Source: CAWINH01 sp963837425 (GTDB taxonomy: Bacteria; Chloroflexota; Limnocylindria; QHBO01). Taken from it: DNA of 64,000 nucleotides. Below the pieces are notes generated by a model. That model was not told where the DNA came from. It saw nothing but the letters and a program-made list of their open reading frames with translations, and ran no database searches. The translations under genes were made by a program, and so were the position numbers. Positions 43,262-50,835 of the stretch are shown here, piece after piece; the stretch's first letter is position 1, and every line of letters starts with the position of its first letter. Location of the stretch: positions 1 to 64,000 of the forward strand of contig CAWINH010000005.1 of NCBI GenBank assembly GCA_963837425.1, read 5' to 3'.

Positions 43262-43285
43262 TGCCGCCCGCGGCGGCCCGCGAGG

Positions 43286-43942
43286 TCAGCGGATGCCCGT
43301 GTCGTACGCGAAGGACAGCACCGGGCCCGGATCCGAACCCGTCACCGTGACATCCTGCGACGGCGGGGTCCCGAGCAGTCCAGTCACCGGCTGTGGTTCG
43401 ACCGCGTAGCTGCCGGGTGCCAGGTCGACGCTGAAGCGACCCGCGCCATCGGTCGTCACTCGCGCCACCTCGCCGCCCCCCGAGCCGAGGATGATGAGCG
43501 TGGCACCGACCACCGGCCGATCGGCGCATGCCGGATCCGGCGACGCGCGCTCCACGGGGCAGACCGGGCCGGAGGTGACGATTCCGGAAATGCCGCCTCC
43601 CGCAAGCGGGTCTCCCACCTCGTGGACGAGCGCCAGCGTCCCGTCCCGCCCGACGGTGTAGGTCCACAGGTGCTCGCTGATGCAGCCGGCCGGGCAGTCT
43701 CCCCAGCCGATGAGGACCTCGATCTGCCAGCCACCGGTCGTCGGGGTCAGCTGGTACCACGAAGCCTGGCCGACGAGCCCGGGATCCCGCGCCTCGATCG
43801 CCGAGAACCGGGGATCGGCGGAGAGCACGAGCCGGATCGCATCGGCGCGGCTGATCGAGGCGGACTGGGCCGGGGTCCCGCGCGAGCAGGCGGCGAGCAG
43901 CAGCGCAGCCCCCAGCGCAAGGATCATGCTCCATCGGTGCAT
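43286..43942 (-). CDS. Secreted lipoprotein with carboxypeptidase-regulatory-like domain
   Basis: A 218-aa lipoprotein. The signal MILALGAALLLAACSRG has a good lipobox (LAAC). The middle part SWYQLTPTTGGWQIEVLIGW then CPAGCISEHLWTYTV is unrecognised. The last 90 residues, VVGATLIILGSGGGEVARVT followed by TDGAGRFSVDLAPGSYAVEP, look like a beta-sandwich of the carboxypeptidase regulatory/Cna-B kind. It starts 38 nt downstream of the lipase-maturation-factor gene and may share its transcript. Confidence 0.8.
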   Translation of the reverse strand: MHRWSMILALGAALLLAACSRGTPAQSASISRADAIRLVLSADPRFSAIEARDPGLVGQASWYQLTPTTGGWQIEVLIGWGDCPAGCISEHLWTYTVGRDGTLALVHEVGDPLAGGGISGIVTSGPVCPVERASPDPACADRPVVGATLIILGSGGGEVARVTTDGAGRFSVDLAPGSYAVEPQPVTGLLGTPPSQDVTVTGSDPGPVLSFAYDTGIR

Positions 43943-43980
43943 GTGGGAAGGACGCTCGACGGACGCCGGAAGGTTCCGCC

Positions 43981-45423
43981 TCACGGGCTCGTCGCCGGCA
44001 GGAGCGAGACCGGGGCAAGGTATTCGCCGACGAGCACCCGGTCCCACGTGCGGCCCGTCCGTCGTCGCTCGCCCCAGGTCGTGTATCGGTAGCGGTACCG
44101 TCGAGCGCGGATTGCTCCGGGCGGCCGACCCGGGAACGGGTTGTGACGCAGCAGTCCCACGACCGCCGGGTCGTTTCGGAGCAAACCCTCGACGAAGGCC
44201 CCGAACCACCGCTCACCGTAGGACGGTGAGAGCGGCAGAAACCACATGAGCCAGTCGAGGCGCAGGTGGTAGGGGGCAATCTGCGGGGGCCGGCGGCGTG
44301 GGTCGCCGGGCTTCGCCTTGAACCCGTATTCGAGCCAGCTGGCGCCGACGCCCGGCTGGCTGGCTCCGGTTCCCTCCAGGACGACCTCCTCGCGGGATCG
44401 CGTGACGCTGCCGAACGCACCGTACGCGTTCACGATGTGCAGCGCGTTGAACGCGTAGTTCATGAGCTGGCGCCGGCCGAGGAGGTTGCGCACCGGCCAG
44501 TAGCTCAGCACACCGACGAGCAGGGTCACCCCCACCACGGCGAGCTCGAACCAGGTCGGCGCGGCGGAAGCTCCTGCCGGCGCGATGGGCAGCGCGGCAT
44601 GGAGCACCGGGTCCGGCAGTGCCGCGAAGAGGATGACGATCGTGAGCCAGTTCAGCCACGCGTAATTGCCGCTGACGACGAGGTAGAGCTGGGTGGCGAT
44701 CATCGTGCCGGCCGCGACGGCGGCGATCGGCTGCGGCGCGAAGAGCCCGATCGGCATGAGCAGCTGCGCCGCGTGATTGCCGAGGACCTCGACCGAGTGC
44801 AGTCGCCGAGGGAGGTGGTGGAAGTACCAGCTCAGGGGGTTCGGCATCGGCTGCGTCTCGTGGTGGTAGTCGAGGCAGCGCAGGGTGCGCCAGCAGCGGT
44901 CGCCGCGCAGCTTGATGAGCCCGGCTCCGAACTCGACCCGGAATGCGAGCCACCGAAACCCGACGAGCACCAGCGGCGGCGGCGGCGTGGCGTCATTGCC
45001 GAGGAAGACGGCGAGGAACCCCGCCTCGCAGAGGAGGCTCTCCCAGCCGAAGGCGTAGAACGTCTGACCGATGTTGACGATCGATAGGTACCCGATCCAC
45101 AGCGCCGCCCAGGCGGCCATCGTCACCGGGAGCGGCGCGGCCTGCGGGAGCCCGAGCACGAGCGACCCCGCGACGATGACGCCCGCCCAGCTGACGGCGA
45201 CCAGAGCACGATCCGAGTAGTGGAGGTGGAAGAGGCTCGGCGCGCTGCGGAAGCGCGTCGCCCGCAGGAACTGCGGGGCGGGCAGCAGGCCGTGCTCCCC
45301 GAGCAGAGCCGGAAACTGGCGCAGGGCGACCACGAAGGCCACGAGGTAGGTCCCCGCCAGGCCTCGCTCGAGGAGGAGGCGGCCGATCGAGTAGTCGGGC
45401 GCAGAGAGCCAATCGCCGAGCAT
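43981..45423 (-). CDS. Lipase maturation factor family membrane protein
   Basis: A 480-aa polytopic membrane protein of the LMF1-like family. It starts MLGDWLSAPDYSIGRLLLER and has FYAFGWESLLCEAGFLAVFL, FRVEFGAGLIKLRGDRCWRT, CLDYHHETQPMPNPLSWYFH and the C-terminal RLDWLMWFLPLSPSYGERWF and LLRHNPFPGRPPGAIRARRY. In animals LMF1 helps fold lipases; the bacterial role is not known. The gene diverges from the glycosidase with only 24 bp between starts. Confidence 0.9.
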   Translation of the reverse strand: MLGDWLSAPDYSIGRLLLERGLAGTYLVAFVVALRQFPALLGEHGLLPAPQFLRATRFRSAPSLFHLHYSDRALVAVSWAGVIVAGSLVLGLPQAAPLPVTMAAWAALWIGYLSIVNIGQTFYAFGWESLLCEAGFLAVFLGNDATPPPPLVLVGFRWLAFRVEFGAGLIKLRGDRCWRTLRCLDYHHETQPMPNPLSWYFHHLPRRLHSVEVLGNHAAQLLMPIGLFAPQPIAAVAAGTMIATQLYLVVSGNYAWLNWLTIVILFAALPDPVLHAALPIAPAGASAAPTWFELAVVGVTLLVGVLSYWPVRNLLGRRQLMNYAFNALHIVNAYGAFGSVTRSREEVVLEGTGASQPGVGASWLEYGFKAKPGDPRRRPPQIAPYHLRLDWLMWFLPLSPSYGERWFGAFVEGLLRNDPAVVGLLRHNPFPGRPPGAIRARRYRYRYTTWGERRRTGRTWDRVLVGEYLAPVSLLPATSP

Positions 45424-45447
45424 GCGCACGGTATTGTGAGGCCCACG

Positions 45448-47616
45448 ATGCCCACGCAGCAGCCCCGCCCCGGCGACGAGCAGTACGTCCCGTCGGCATC
45501 GGACCGGACAGACGGCGTCGTTCTCGTCCTGAAGCGAGACGATGCCTTCGCGGCATTCGACCGATTCGGAGACATCGAGCCGGGGCAGCCGCGGGAGGCC
45601 GGGATCTACGATCACGACACCCGGTTCCTCTCGCGCAGCTCCCTCCGGCTGGCGGGAATCCGCCCGGTCCTGCTCGGATCAGGTCTGAGACGCGACGGCG
45701 AGATGCTCACGGTCGACCTCATGAGCCCCGAGCTTCCGGACCCCGCCGGGCATCTCATCCCGCGCGGAACGATCCACCTCCGTCGCACGAAGCTGCTCTG
45801 GGACGGGGCCTGCTTCGAGCGCCTGCAGCTCCACAACTACGGGCGGACGGTCGTGGAGCTCTCCCTCACGATCGACCTCGATGCCGACTTCGCCGATCTG
45901 TTCGAGGTCCGCGGCCTGATGCGGGAGCACCACGGTCGGCACCTGCCGCCGATCCTGACCCGGGACGGCCTCCGCTACGCATATGAGGGGCTCGACGGGG
46001 TGAGGCGCGAGACCGCAATCACCTTCGATCCGCCGCCGGAGGGGCTCCGAGCCGGGCAGGCGAGGTGGAACGTCCGCGCCGATGCTGGGTCCGAGACGAC
46101 CTGCGAGATGACGATTCGGTGCGAACGATCGAGCGGCGGGGGCCGGGTCGACGAGCCACGGCGGGGCGGCTCCGGTCGATTCGACGAGGCCGTCACCCGA
46201 CTCGAGATCGCGCTTCGCGGGGAACGGGAGGCGGAGCCACGAATCGTGACCTCCGACCAGCGCTTCAACACGTGGCTGGCGCGCTCGCTCGACGACCTGC
46301 GGCTCCTGCGCACCGAGACGCCATACGGGCCCTACCCGTACGCGGGCATCCCGTGGTTCAGCGCCCCATTCGGCCGCGACGGGATCATCACCGCCCTCGA
46401 AGCGCTGTGGATCGATCCCGGGCTGGCGCGGGGCGTCCTCGCCTACCTCGCTGCCACCCAGGCCACGCGCGACGATCCGGACACCGAGGCGGAGCCAGGG
46501 AAGATCCTTCACGAGGCCCGCGCCGGGGAGATGGCGATGACCGGGGAGGTGCCGTTCGCTCGCTATTACGGATCCACGGACGCGACTCCCCTCTTCGTCA
46601 TGCTGGCGGGCGCATATCTCCGAGCGACCGGCGACCTCGCCTTTGCAGCCGAGATCTGGCCCAACGTCAGGCGGGCGCTGGCGTGGATGGAGCACTTCGG
46701 AGACGCCGACGGCGACGGCTTCCTCGAGTACGGGCGGCGCTCGTCGCGAGGGCTCCCGCACCAGGGCTGGCGCGACGCCCACGATGCGGTCTTTCACGCC
46801 GACGGCTCACTGGCCGCCGGGCCGATCGCCCTCGCCGAGCTGCAGGGCTATGCGTACGCGGCGCGCCTCTCGGCTGCCGGGCTCGCGCGCTCGCTGGACG
46901 AGGCCGCCTACGCCGAAGAGCTCGAGGCCGCGGCGGAGACGCTCCGGCTCAGCTTCGATTCGACCTTCTGGTGCGAGGAGCTAGGCAGCTACGCGATGGC
47001 GCTCGACGGCGAGGAGCGTCCGTGCCGGGTGCGGGCGTCAAACGCCGGTCACTGCCTGTACTCCGGCATCGCGAGCGACGAGCACGCCGCGAGGCTGTCG
47101 GAGACGCTCATGGACCCCTCCTCGTTCTCGGGCTGGGGCATCCGGACCGTGGCCGCCGGCCAGGCCCGGTACAGCCCAATCGCGTATCACAACGGCTCGG
47201 TCTGGCCACACGATTCCGCAATCGTGGCCGCGGGCCTGGCCCGATACGGGATGCGCCGCGACGCCGCCCGCATCCTGGGCGGCCTCTTCGAGGCCGCGGG
47301 TCATTTCCCTGGTTCCCGGCTCCCGGAGCTCTTCTGCGGGTTCGATCGCCAGACCGGCGAGCCCCCGATTGCCTACCCGGTCGCCTGCTCCCCGCAGGCC
47401 TGGGCCGCGGCCGCGCCGTTCCTCCTCCTCCAGGCCTGCCTGGGCCTTGAGGCAAGCGGCGCCGATCGACGAGTGACCTTCGATCGGCCGCACCTGCCCG
47501 ACGGCCTGACCTGGATCAGGATCGAGCGGCTGCGGGTCGGTGACACCCGCATCGACGTCGAGCTTCGCGGCCACGGAGAGGACGTCACCGTGGACCTTCA
47601 GCAGGACGGGACCTAG
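45448..47616 (+). CDS. Glycogen-debranching-type glycosidase (GDE_N_bis)
   Basis: A 722-aa cytoplasmic enzyme related to amylo-alpha-1,6-glucosidases. The N-terminal beta domain (about 20-210) holds IEPGQPREAGIYDHDTRFLS and HNYGRTVVELSLTIDLDADF. The (alpha/alpha)6 barrel starts near YAGIPWFSAPFGRDGIITAL, with acid-rich EAEPGKILHEARAGEMAM, FGDADGDGFLEYGRRSSRG and the late YSPIAYHNGSVWPHDSAIVA. There is no starch-binding domain. A role in alpha-glucan or trehalose-type sugar breakdown is inferred from the family. Confidence 0.88.
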   Translation: MPTQQPRPGDEQYVPSASDRTDGVVLVLKRDDAFAAFDRFGDIEPGQPREAGIYDHDTRFLSRSSLRLAGIRPVLLGSGLRRDGEMLTVDLMSPELPDPAGHLIPRGTIHLRRTKLLWDGACFERLQLHNYGRTVVELSLTIDLDADFADLFEVRGLMREHHGRHLPPILTRDGLRYAYEGLDGVRRETAITFDPPPEGLRAGQARWNVRADAGSETTCEMTIRCERSSGGGRVDEPRRGGSGRFDEAVTRLEIALRGEREAEPRIVTSDQRFNTWLARSLDDLRLLRTETPYGPYPYAGIPWFSAPFGRDGIITALEALWIDPGLARGVLAYLAATQATRDDPDTEAEPGKILHEARAGEMAMTGEVPFARYYGSTDATPLFVMLAGAYLRATGDLAFAAEIWPNVRRALAWMEHFGDADGDGFLEYGRRSSRGLPHQGWRDAHDAVFHADGSLAAGPIALAELQGYAYAARLSAAGLARSLDEAAYAEELEAAAETLRLSFDSTFWCEELGSYAMALDGEERPCRVRASNAGHCLYSGIASDEHAARLSETLMDPSSFSGWGIRTVAAGQARYSPIAYHNGSVWPHDSAIVAAGLARYGMRRDAARILGGLFEAAGHFPGSRLPELFCGFDRQTGEPPIAYPVACSPQAWAAAAPFLLLQACLGLEASGADRRVTFDRPHLPDGLTWIRIERLRVGDTRIDVELRGHGEDVTVDLQQDGT

Positions 47617-47635
47617 ACACACATCGCCTTACTTC

Positions 47636-47664
47636 TAGACATCTGGCCCACCTGATCCGATACT
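47636..47664 (+). promoter_or_regulatory. Promoter of the molybdate module
   Basis: -35 TAGACA (47636-47641), 17-nt spacer, -10 GATACT (47659-47664), 8 nt before the ATG at 47673. Very short or no leader expected. Confidence 0.55.
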
Positions 47665-47672
47665 TCATCGGT

Positions 47673-48110
47673 ATGGCAGGGAGAGTGAAGCCTCCCGTCC
47701 CCGAGCTGCGGGTCGGGCAGGCCGCCGAGATGCTCGGCGTATCGGTCGAAACCCTCAGGCGCTGGGAGGATGAGGGGCGCCTGCGCATGAGGCGATCGGC
47801 CGGCGGTCAGCGGCTCGTCGAGATCGGCGAGGTCGCGCGCCTCCTGAACGAACGACGGCGCACTGGCGCCGACCGGTCGATCGTCGCCCAGTCGGCGCGC
47901 AACCGCTTCCCGGGAATCGTGACGCGGATCGAGCGCTCCGGGGTGGCCGCCGTTGTCGAGGTGCTCGCGGGCCCGCATCGGCTGGTGAGTCTGATCACCT
48001 CCGAGGCCGTCGAGGAACTCGGCCTGGAGGTTGGCGACGCGGCGGTCTGCGTCGTGAAGGCGACGAACGTGATCGTCGAGGTTCCGTCGCCTGCTGAGCG
48101 CGGAGGGTGA
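47673..48110 (+). CDS. HTH-TOBE molybdate-responsive regulator
   Basis: A 145-aa protein with a MerR/excisionase-type HTH, ELRVGQAAEMLGVSVETLRR and WEDEGRLRMRRSAGGQRLVE, followed by a single TOBE/Mop domain, RNRFPGIVTRIERSGVAAVV to GDAAVCVVKATNVIVEVPS. The TOBE fold binds molybdate or tungstate, so this acts as a ModE-like sensor with a different HTH. It overlaps modA by 4 bp. Confidence 0.9.
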   Translation: MAGRVKPPVPELRVGQAAEMLGVSVETLRRWEDEGRLRMRRSAGGQRLVEIGEVARLLNERRRTGADRSIVAQSARNRFPGIVTRIERSGVAAVVEVLAGPHRLVSLITSEAVEELGLEVGDAAVCVVKATNVIVEVPSPAERGG

Positions 48111-48895
48111 GGCGTCAGGCCGCGGCGGCTGCGGCCCTCCTCGCCCTCGCCGGCTGCGCCGCAACGTCGCAGGTGCCGACGTCTCGAAACCTTTCCGTCT
48201 TCGCGGCCGCCTCGCTCGGAAGCGTCCTCTCCGCCGTCGAAGTCGGATTTCGCACGAACCACCCGGCGCTCACCTTCACCACCTCGACCGGCTCCTCTGC
48301 CGCCGTCGCGACGCAGATCGAACAGGGAGCGCCCGCGGACGTCTTCCTCTCCGCCGATGAATCGAGCGCGCAGCGGCTCATCGACGATCACCTGGCGGAG
48401 GGCAGGTCGGTCGCCTTCGCCACGAACCATCTCGTCGTCATCGCGCCGGCCGGCAATCCCGCCGGGATCTCCACACCGGCGGACCTGGCCCGTCCGGGCC
48501 TCAAGGTTGTCGCGGCCGGAGACGCGGTACCGATTACCCGGTACGCCACGCAGGTCATCGACGCCCTTGCCCGCCTGCCGGGCTACCCGGTGGGCTTCGC
48601 GGCGTCGTACCGGGCCAACGTCGTGTCGGAAGAGGACGACGTGTCGGGCATCCTGACGAAGGTGTCGCTCGGCGAGGCGGACGCCGGCATCGTGTACGCG
48701 ACGGATGCGGCGAGTGCCGCGGGCGAGATCGTCGAGATCAAGCTGCCGGAGGCGGCGGATGTGGTTGCCGTTTACGCCGGGGTCGCCCTGAAGGACGCGA
48801 CCGACCCCGGGCTGGCCGCCGGCCTGCTGTCCTGGCTTATCGGTCCCGATGGCCGGGAAGTACTCTCCGGCTTCGGGTTCGGGCCCCCGCCGTGA
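48107..48895 (+). CDS. modA: Molybdate ABC transporter substrate-binding lipoprotein
   Basis: A 262-aa periplasmic-binding protein. The signal AAAAALLALAGCAATSQ has a lipobox Cys. Family segments are NLSVFAAASLGSVLSAVEVG, STGSSAAVATQIEQGAPADV with FLSADESSAQRL, VSEEDDVSGILTKVSLGEAD and AGIVYATDA. The Ser and the oxyanion loop (TGSSA) are conserved. GTG start overlaps the regulator stop (GTGA). Confidence 0.94.
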   Translation: MRRQAAAAAALLALAGCAATSQVPTSRNLSVFAAASLGSVLSAVEVGFRTNHPALTFTTSTGSSAAVATQIEQGAPADVFLSADESSAQRLIDDHLAEGRSVAFATNHLVVIAPAGNPAGISTPADLARPGLKVVAAGDAVPITRYATQVIDALARLPGYPVGFAASYRANVVSEEDDVSGILTKVSLGEADAGIVYATDAASAAGEIVEIKLPEAADVVAVYAGVALKDATDPGLAAGLLSWLIGPDGREVLSGFGFGPPP

Positions 48896-49707
48896 GCGGC
48901 GTCGCCTCTTGGCGGTGGCGGGCGATGGTGGCCGCCGCCGCCGGCTTCGCGGCCTTTCTCGGGCTGCCGATCGCCGCGCTGGTCGTGCGCGCGGCCGTCG
49001 AGGGGAGCCTGGGTCACGCGCTCGTTGCCGGGCCGGTCGTCGATGCCCTGCTGCTCAGCCTGGCGACGACCGCGCTCAGCCTCGTCATCACGACCGCGGC
49101 GGGCCTCCCACTCGCCGTGCTGCTGGCGCGGCGACGGTTTCGTGGCGCCTGGCTGCTCGAGGGAATCATCGACCTGCCGATCGTCCTCCCTCCCGCGGTC
49201 GCGGGCCTGGCACTCCTGCTCCTGCTCGGCCGCACCGGCCCGCTCGGCTCGGCGCTCGGCGCTGCCGGCCTCGAGATTCCGTTCACGACGGCCGCGGTCG
49301 TCCTCGCCCAGGTCTTCGTCTCAGCGCCGTTCTTCGTCAGGTCGGCGCGGACCGGCATTGCCGCGGTGGATCGCAATCTCGAGGATGCCGCGCGCGTCGA
49401 CGGCGCGACCGACGCGCAGGTGTTCCGGGCGGTGACCGTCCCGCTGGCGGCCCCGGCCCTGGCGGCGGGGATGGTCATGAGTTGGGCACGCGCACTCGGG
49501 GAGTTCGGGGCCACGATCATGTTTGCCGGGAGCATCCAGGGGCGAACCCAGACGCTGCCGCTCGTCGTGTACGGCGAGTTCCAATCCGGCGACCTCGATG
49601 CGGCCGTGGCCGCCGGGGCGATCCTCGTCCTCGCCGCCTTCGGCGTTCTCATCGCCGTCCGCGCTCTCCACTGGCGCCGCGCGCTCGATATGCGCACCGA
49701 GCTCTGA
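48892..49707 (+). CDS. modB: Molybdate ABC transporter permease
   Basis: A 271-aa inner-membrane permease with about six helices. It has LLSLATTALSLVITTAAGLP, IIDLPIVLPPAVAGLALLLL, and the EAA coupling loop NLEDAARVDGATDAQVFRAV. RALGEFGATIMFAGSIQGRT is typical of ModB. It starts with GTG overlapping modA by 4 bp. No modC ATPase gene follows; the next gene is unrelated. Confidence 0.94.
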   Translation: MSGVASWRWRAMVAAAAGFAAFLGLPIAALVVRAAVEGSLGHALVAGPVVDALLLSLATTALSLVITTAAGLPLAVLLARRRFRGAWLLEGIIDLPIVLPPAVAGLALLLLLGRTGPLGSALGAAGLEIPFTTAAVVLAQVFVSAPFFVRSARTGIAAVDRNLEDAARVDGATDAQVFRAVTVPLAAPALAAGMVMSWARALGEFGATIMFAGSIQGRTQTLPLVVYGEFQSGDLDAAVAAGAILVLAAFGVLIAVRALHWRRALDMRTEL

Positions 49708-49813
49708 GGGCGTTCTCAACCCCCTTCGGCCGGACGGAAAACGTGCCGTTCGACCCTGTCGGGCCGCTCGGGCGGGCGCCCATGCTGCCGGGGTCCGAAG
49801 GAGGCAATGCGCA

Positions 49814-50272
49814 ATGACACGTGTGCTGGTGGTCCATCACGACGTCGATGTCGCGGACATCGAGGTCGACGAGCTGCGCCGCGCCGGATTCGAGGTGGAC
49901 CAATGCGGCGGTCCGCACGGGGGTGGCACCTGTCCGGTGCTGAACGGCCAGCCCTGCTGGCAGGTGGACGAAGCCGATGTGCTCGTCTACGACATGTGGG
50001 CATCGGGCGAGAGCAGCCGCTCACTCATCGAGGAGATCCGTGAGTTCCACCCTGGCAAACCGCTGGTCGTGACCTCGCCGGGGATGGTCCTGGACTGGAT
50101 CGAGACCGAGGGAACGCACGGCGTGACCCCGGTCCTCGGCGCCCCCACCCGCGAGGACCTCGTGGCGGCGGTGCGCGCGGCGGTGAAGGCGGCGAGCGAG
50201 ACCCCACCGGCCGAGCCCGAAGGCCAGTCCTCGGTCAAGGGGCGCGCGGCACCCACTCATCCCCGCTGGTGA
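49814..50272 (+). CDS. Receiver-like protein of unknown function
   Basis: A 152-aa protein whose first 115 residues look like a receiver or flavodoxin-like fold: TRVLVVHHDVDVADIEVDEL, ADVLVYDMWASGESSRSLIE with a central Asp, KPLVVTSPGM and THGVTPVLGAPTREDLVAAV. The acidic pocket differs from a normal response regulator (HHD instead of DD) and a cysteine pair, TCPVLNGQPCW, is inserted. No output domain. AAGGAGG lies 9 nt before the ATG. It might be a degenerate receiver; no partner kinase is seen. Confidence 0.65.
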   Translation: MTRVLVVHHDVDVADIEVDELRRAGFEVDQCGGPHGGGTCPVLNGQPCWQVDEADVLVYDMWASGESSRSLIEEIREFHPGKPLVVTSPGMVLDWIETEGTHGVTPVLGAPTREDLVAAVRAAVKAASETPPAEPEGQSSVKGRAAPTHPRW

Positions 50273-50298
50273 CGGCCGCGGCGCCGTCCGCGCACCGG

Positions 50299-50727
50299 TC
50301 ATAGCGGCAGGAGTGCCGCGACGACTCCGGCCACGACGCCGATCGCCAGGCTGGCAAGCGCAATCCGATTCGACTTCGCCCGATCGCGAGCTCGAGCCTC
50401 GGCATCCTCGACGCGCTTTGTCTCCCCGAGGGCCCCAAAGTTGAAGACGCCCCGTGCGCCGTACGCGGCACAGAACTTCAACCAGGCCTGCAGGTACCCC
50501 GCAGCTGCGACGGCCACCGGCACGGCTACGAAGAGCCGCAGGAGGGGCGGTGCGCCAAGCCCGACCTCGATCCCCAGGAGGGCCACCGTCAGCGCCACTC
50601 CCACGTGTCCGGCGAGGCGTCGGCCTCGGATCTCGGCGGGACCGATATTGCAGGCCCCCGGTCGATATTCGCCGCGAGAGGCCGGGACGCGGGGTGTCTG
50701 CCCCGCGGTGAAGGTTGCGTGTGCCAT
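50299..50727 (-). CDS. Membrane protein of unknown function (CNIGPAEI family)
   Basis: A 142-aa protein with three hydrophobic segments, GHVGVALTVALLGIEVGLGA, LLRLFVAVPVAVAAAGYLQA and IALASLAIGVVAGVVAALLP. The motifs CNIGPAEIRGRRLAGHVG and WLKFCAAYGARGVFNFGALG are conserved in a family I recall from Actinobacteria and Chloroflexota without a named function. It converges with the receiver-like gene and diverges from the RnfD-like gene. Confidence 0.75.
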   Translation of the reverse strand: MAHATFTAGQTPRVPASRGEYRPGACNIGPAEIRGRRLAGHVGVALTVALLGIEVGLGAPPLLRLFVAVPVAVAAAGYLQAWLKFCAAYGARGVFNFGALGETKRVEDAEARARDRAKSNRIALASLAIGVVAGVVAALLPL

Positions 50728-50787
50728 GGGGAGCTCCTCGTCGACATTATCGCGCGGGCGGACCGCTGCGTATCATGGGCCACCGCC

Positions 50788-50835
50788 ATGGCAGCCCGAC
50801 ACGCTCCCCAACCGCCGCTCGCGCCGCTGACGTGA
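50788..50835 (+). CDS. Possible 15-codon leader peptide
   Basis: ATG at 50788 opens 15 codons, MAARHAPQPPLAPLT, and the TGA overlaps the GTG of the RnfD-like gene (GTGA). A TATCAT box lies at 50771-50776. It could couple translation to the downstream gene; proline-rich codons could slow ribosomes. Confidence 0.3.
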   Translation: MAARHAPQPPLAPLT

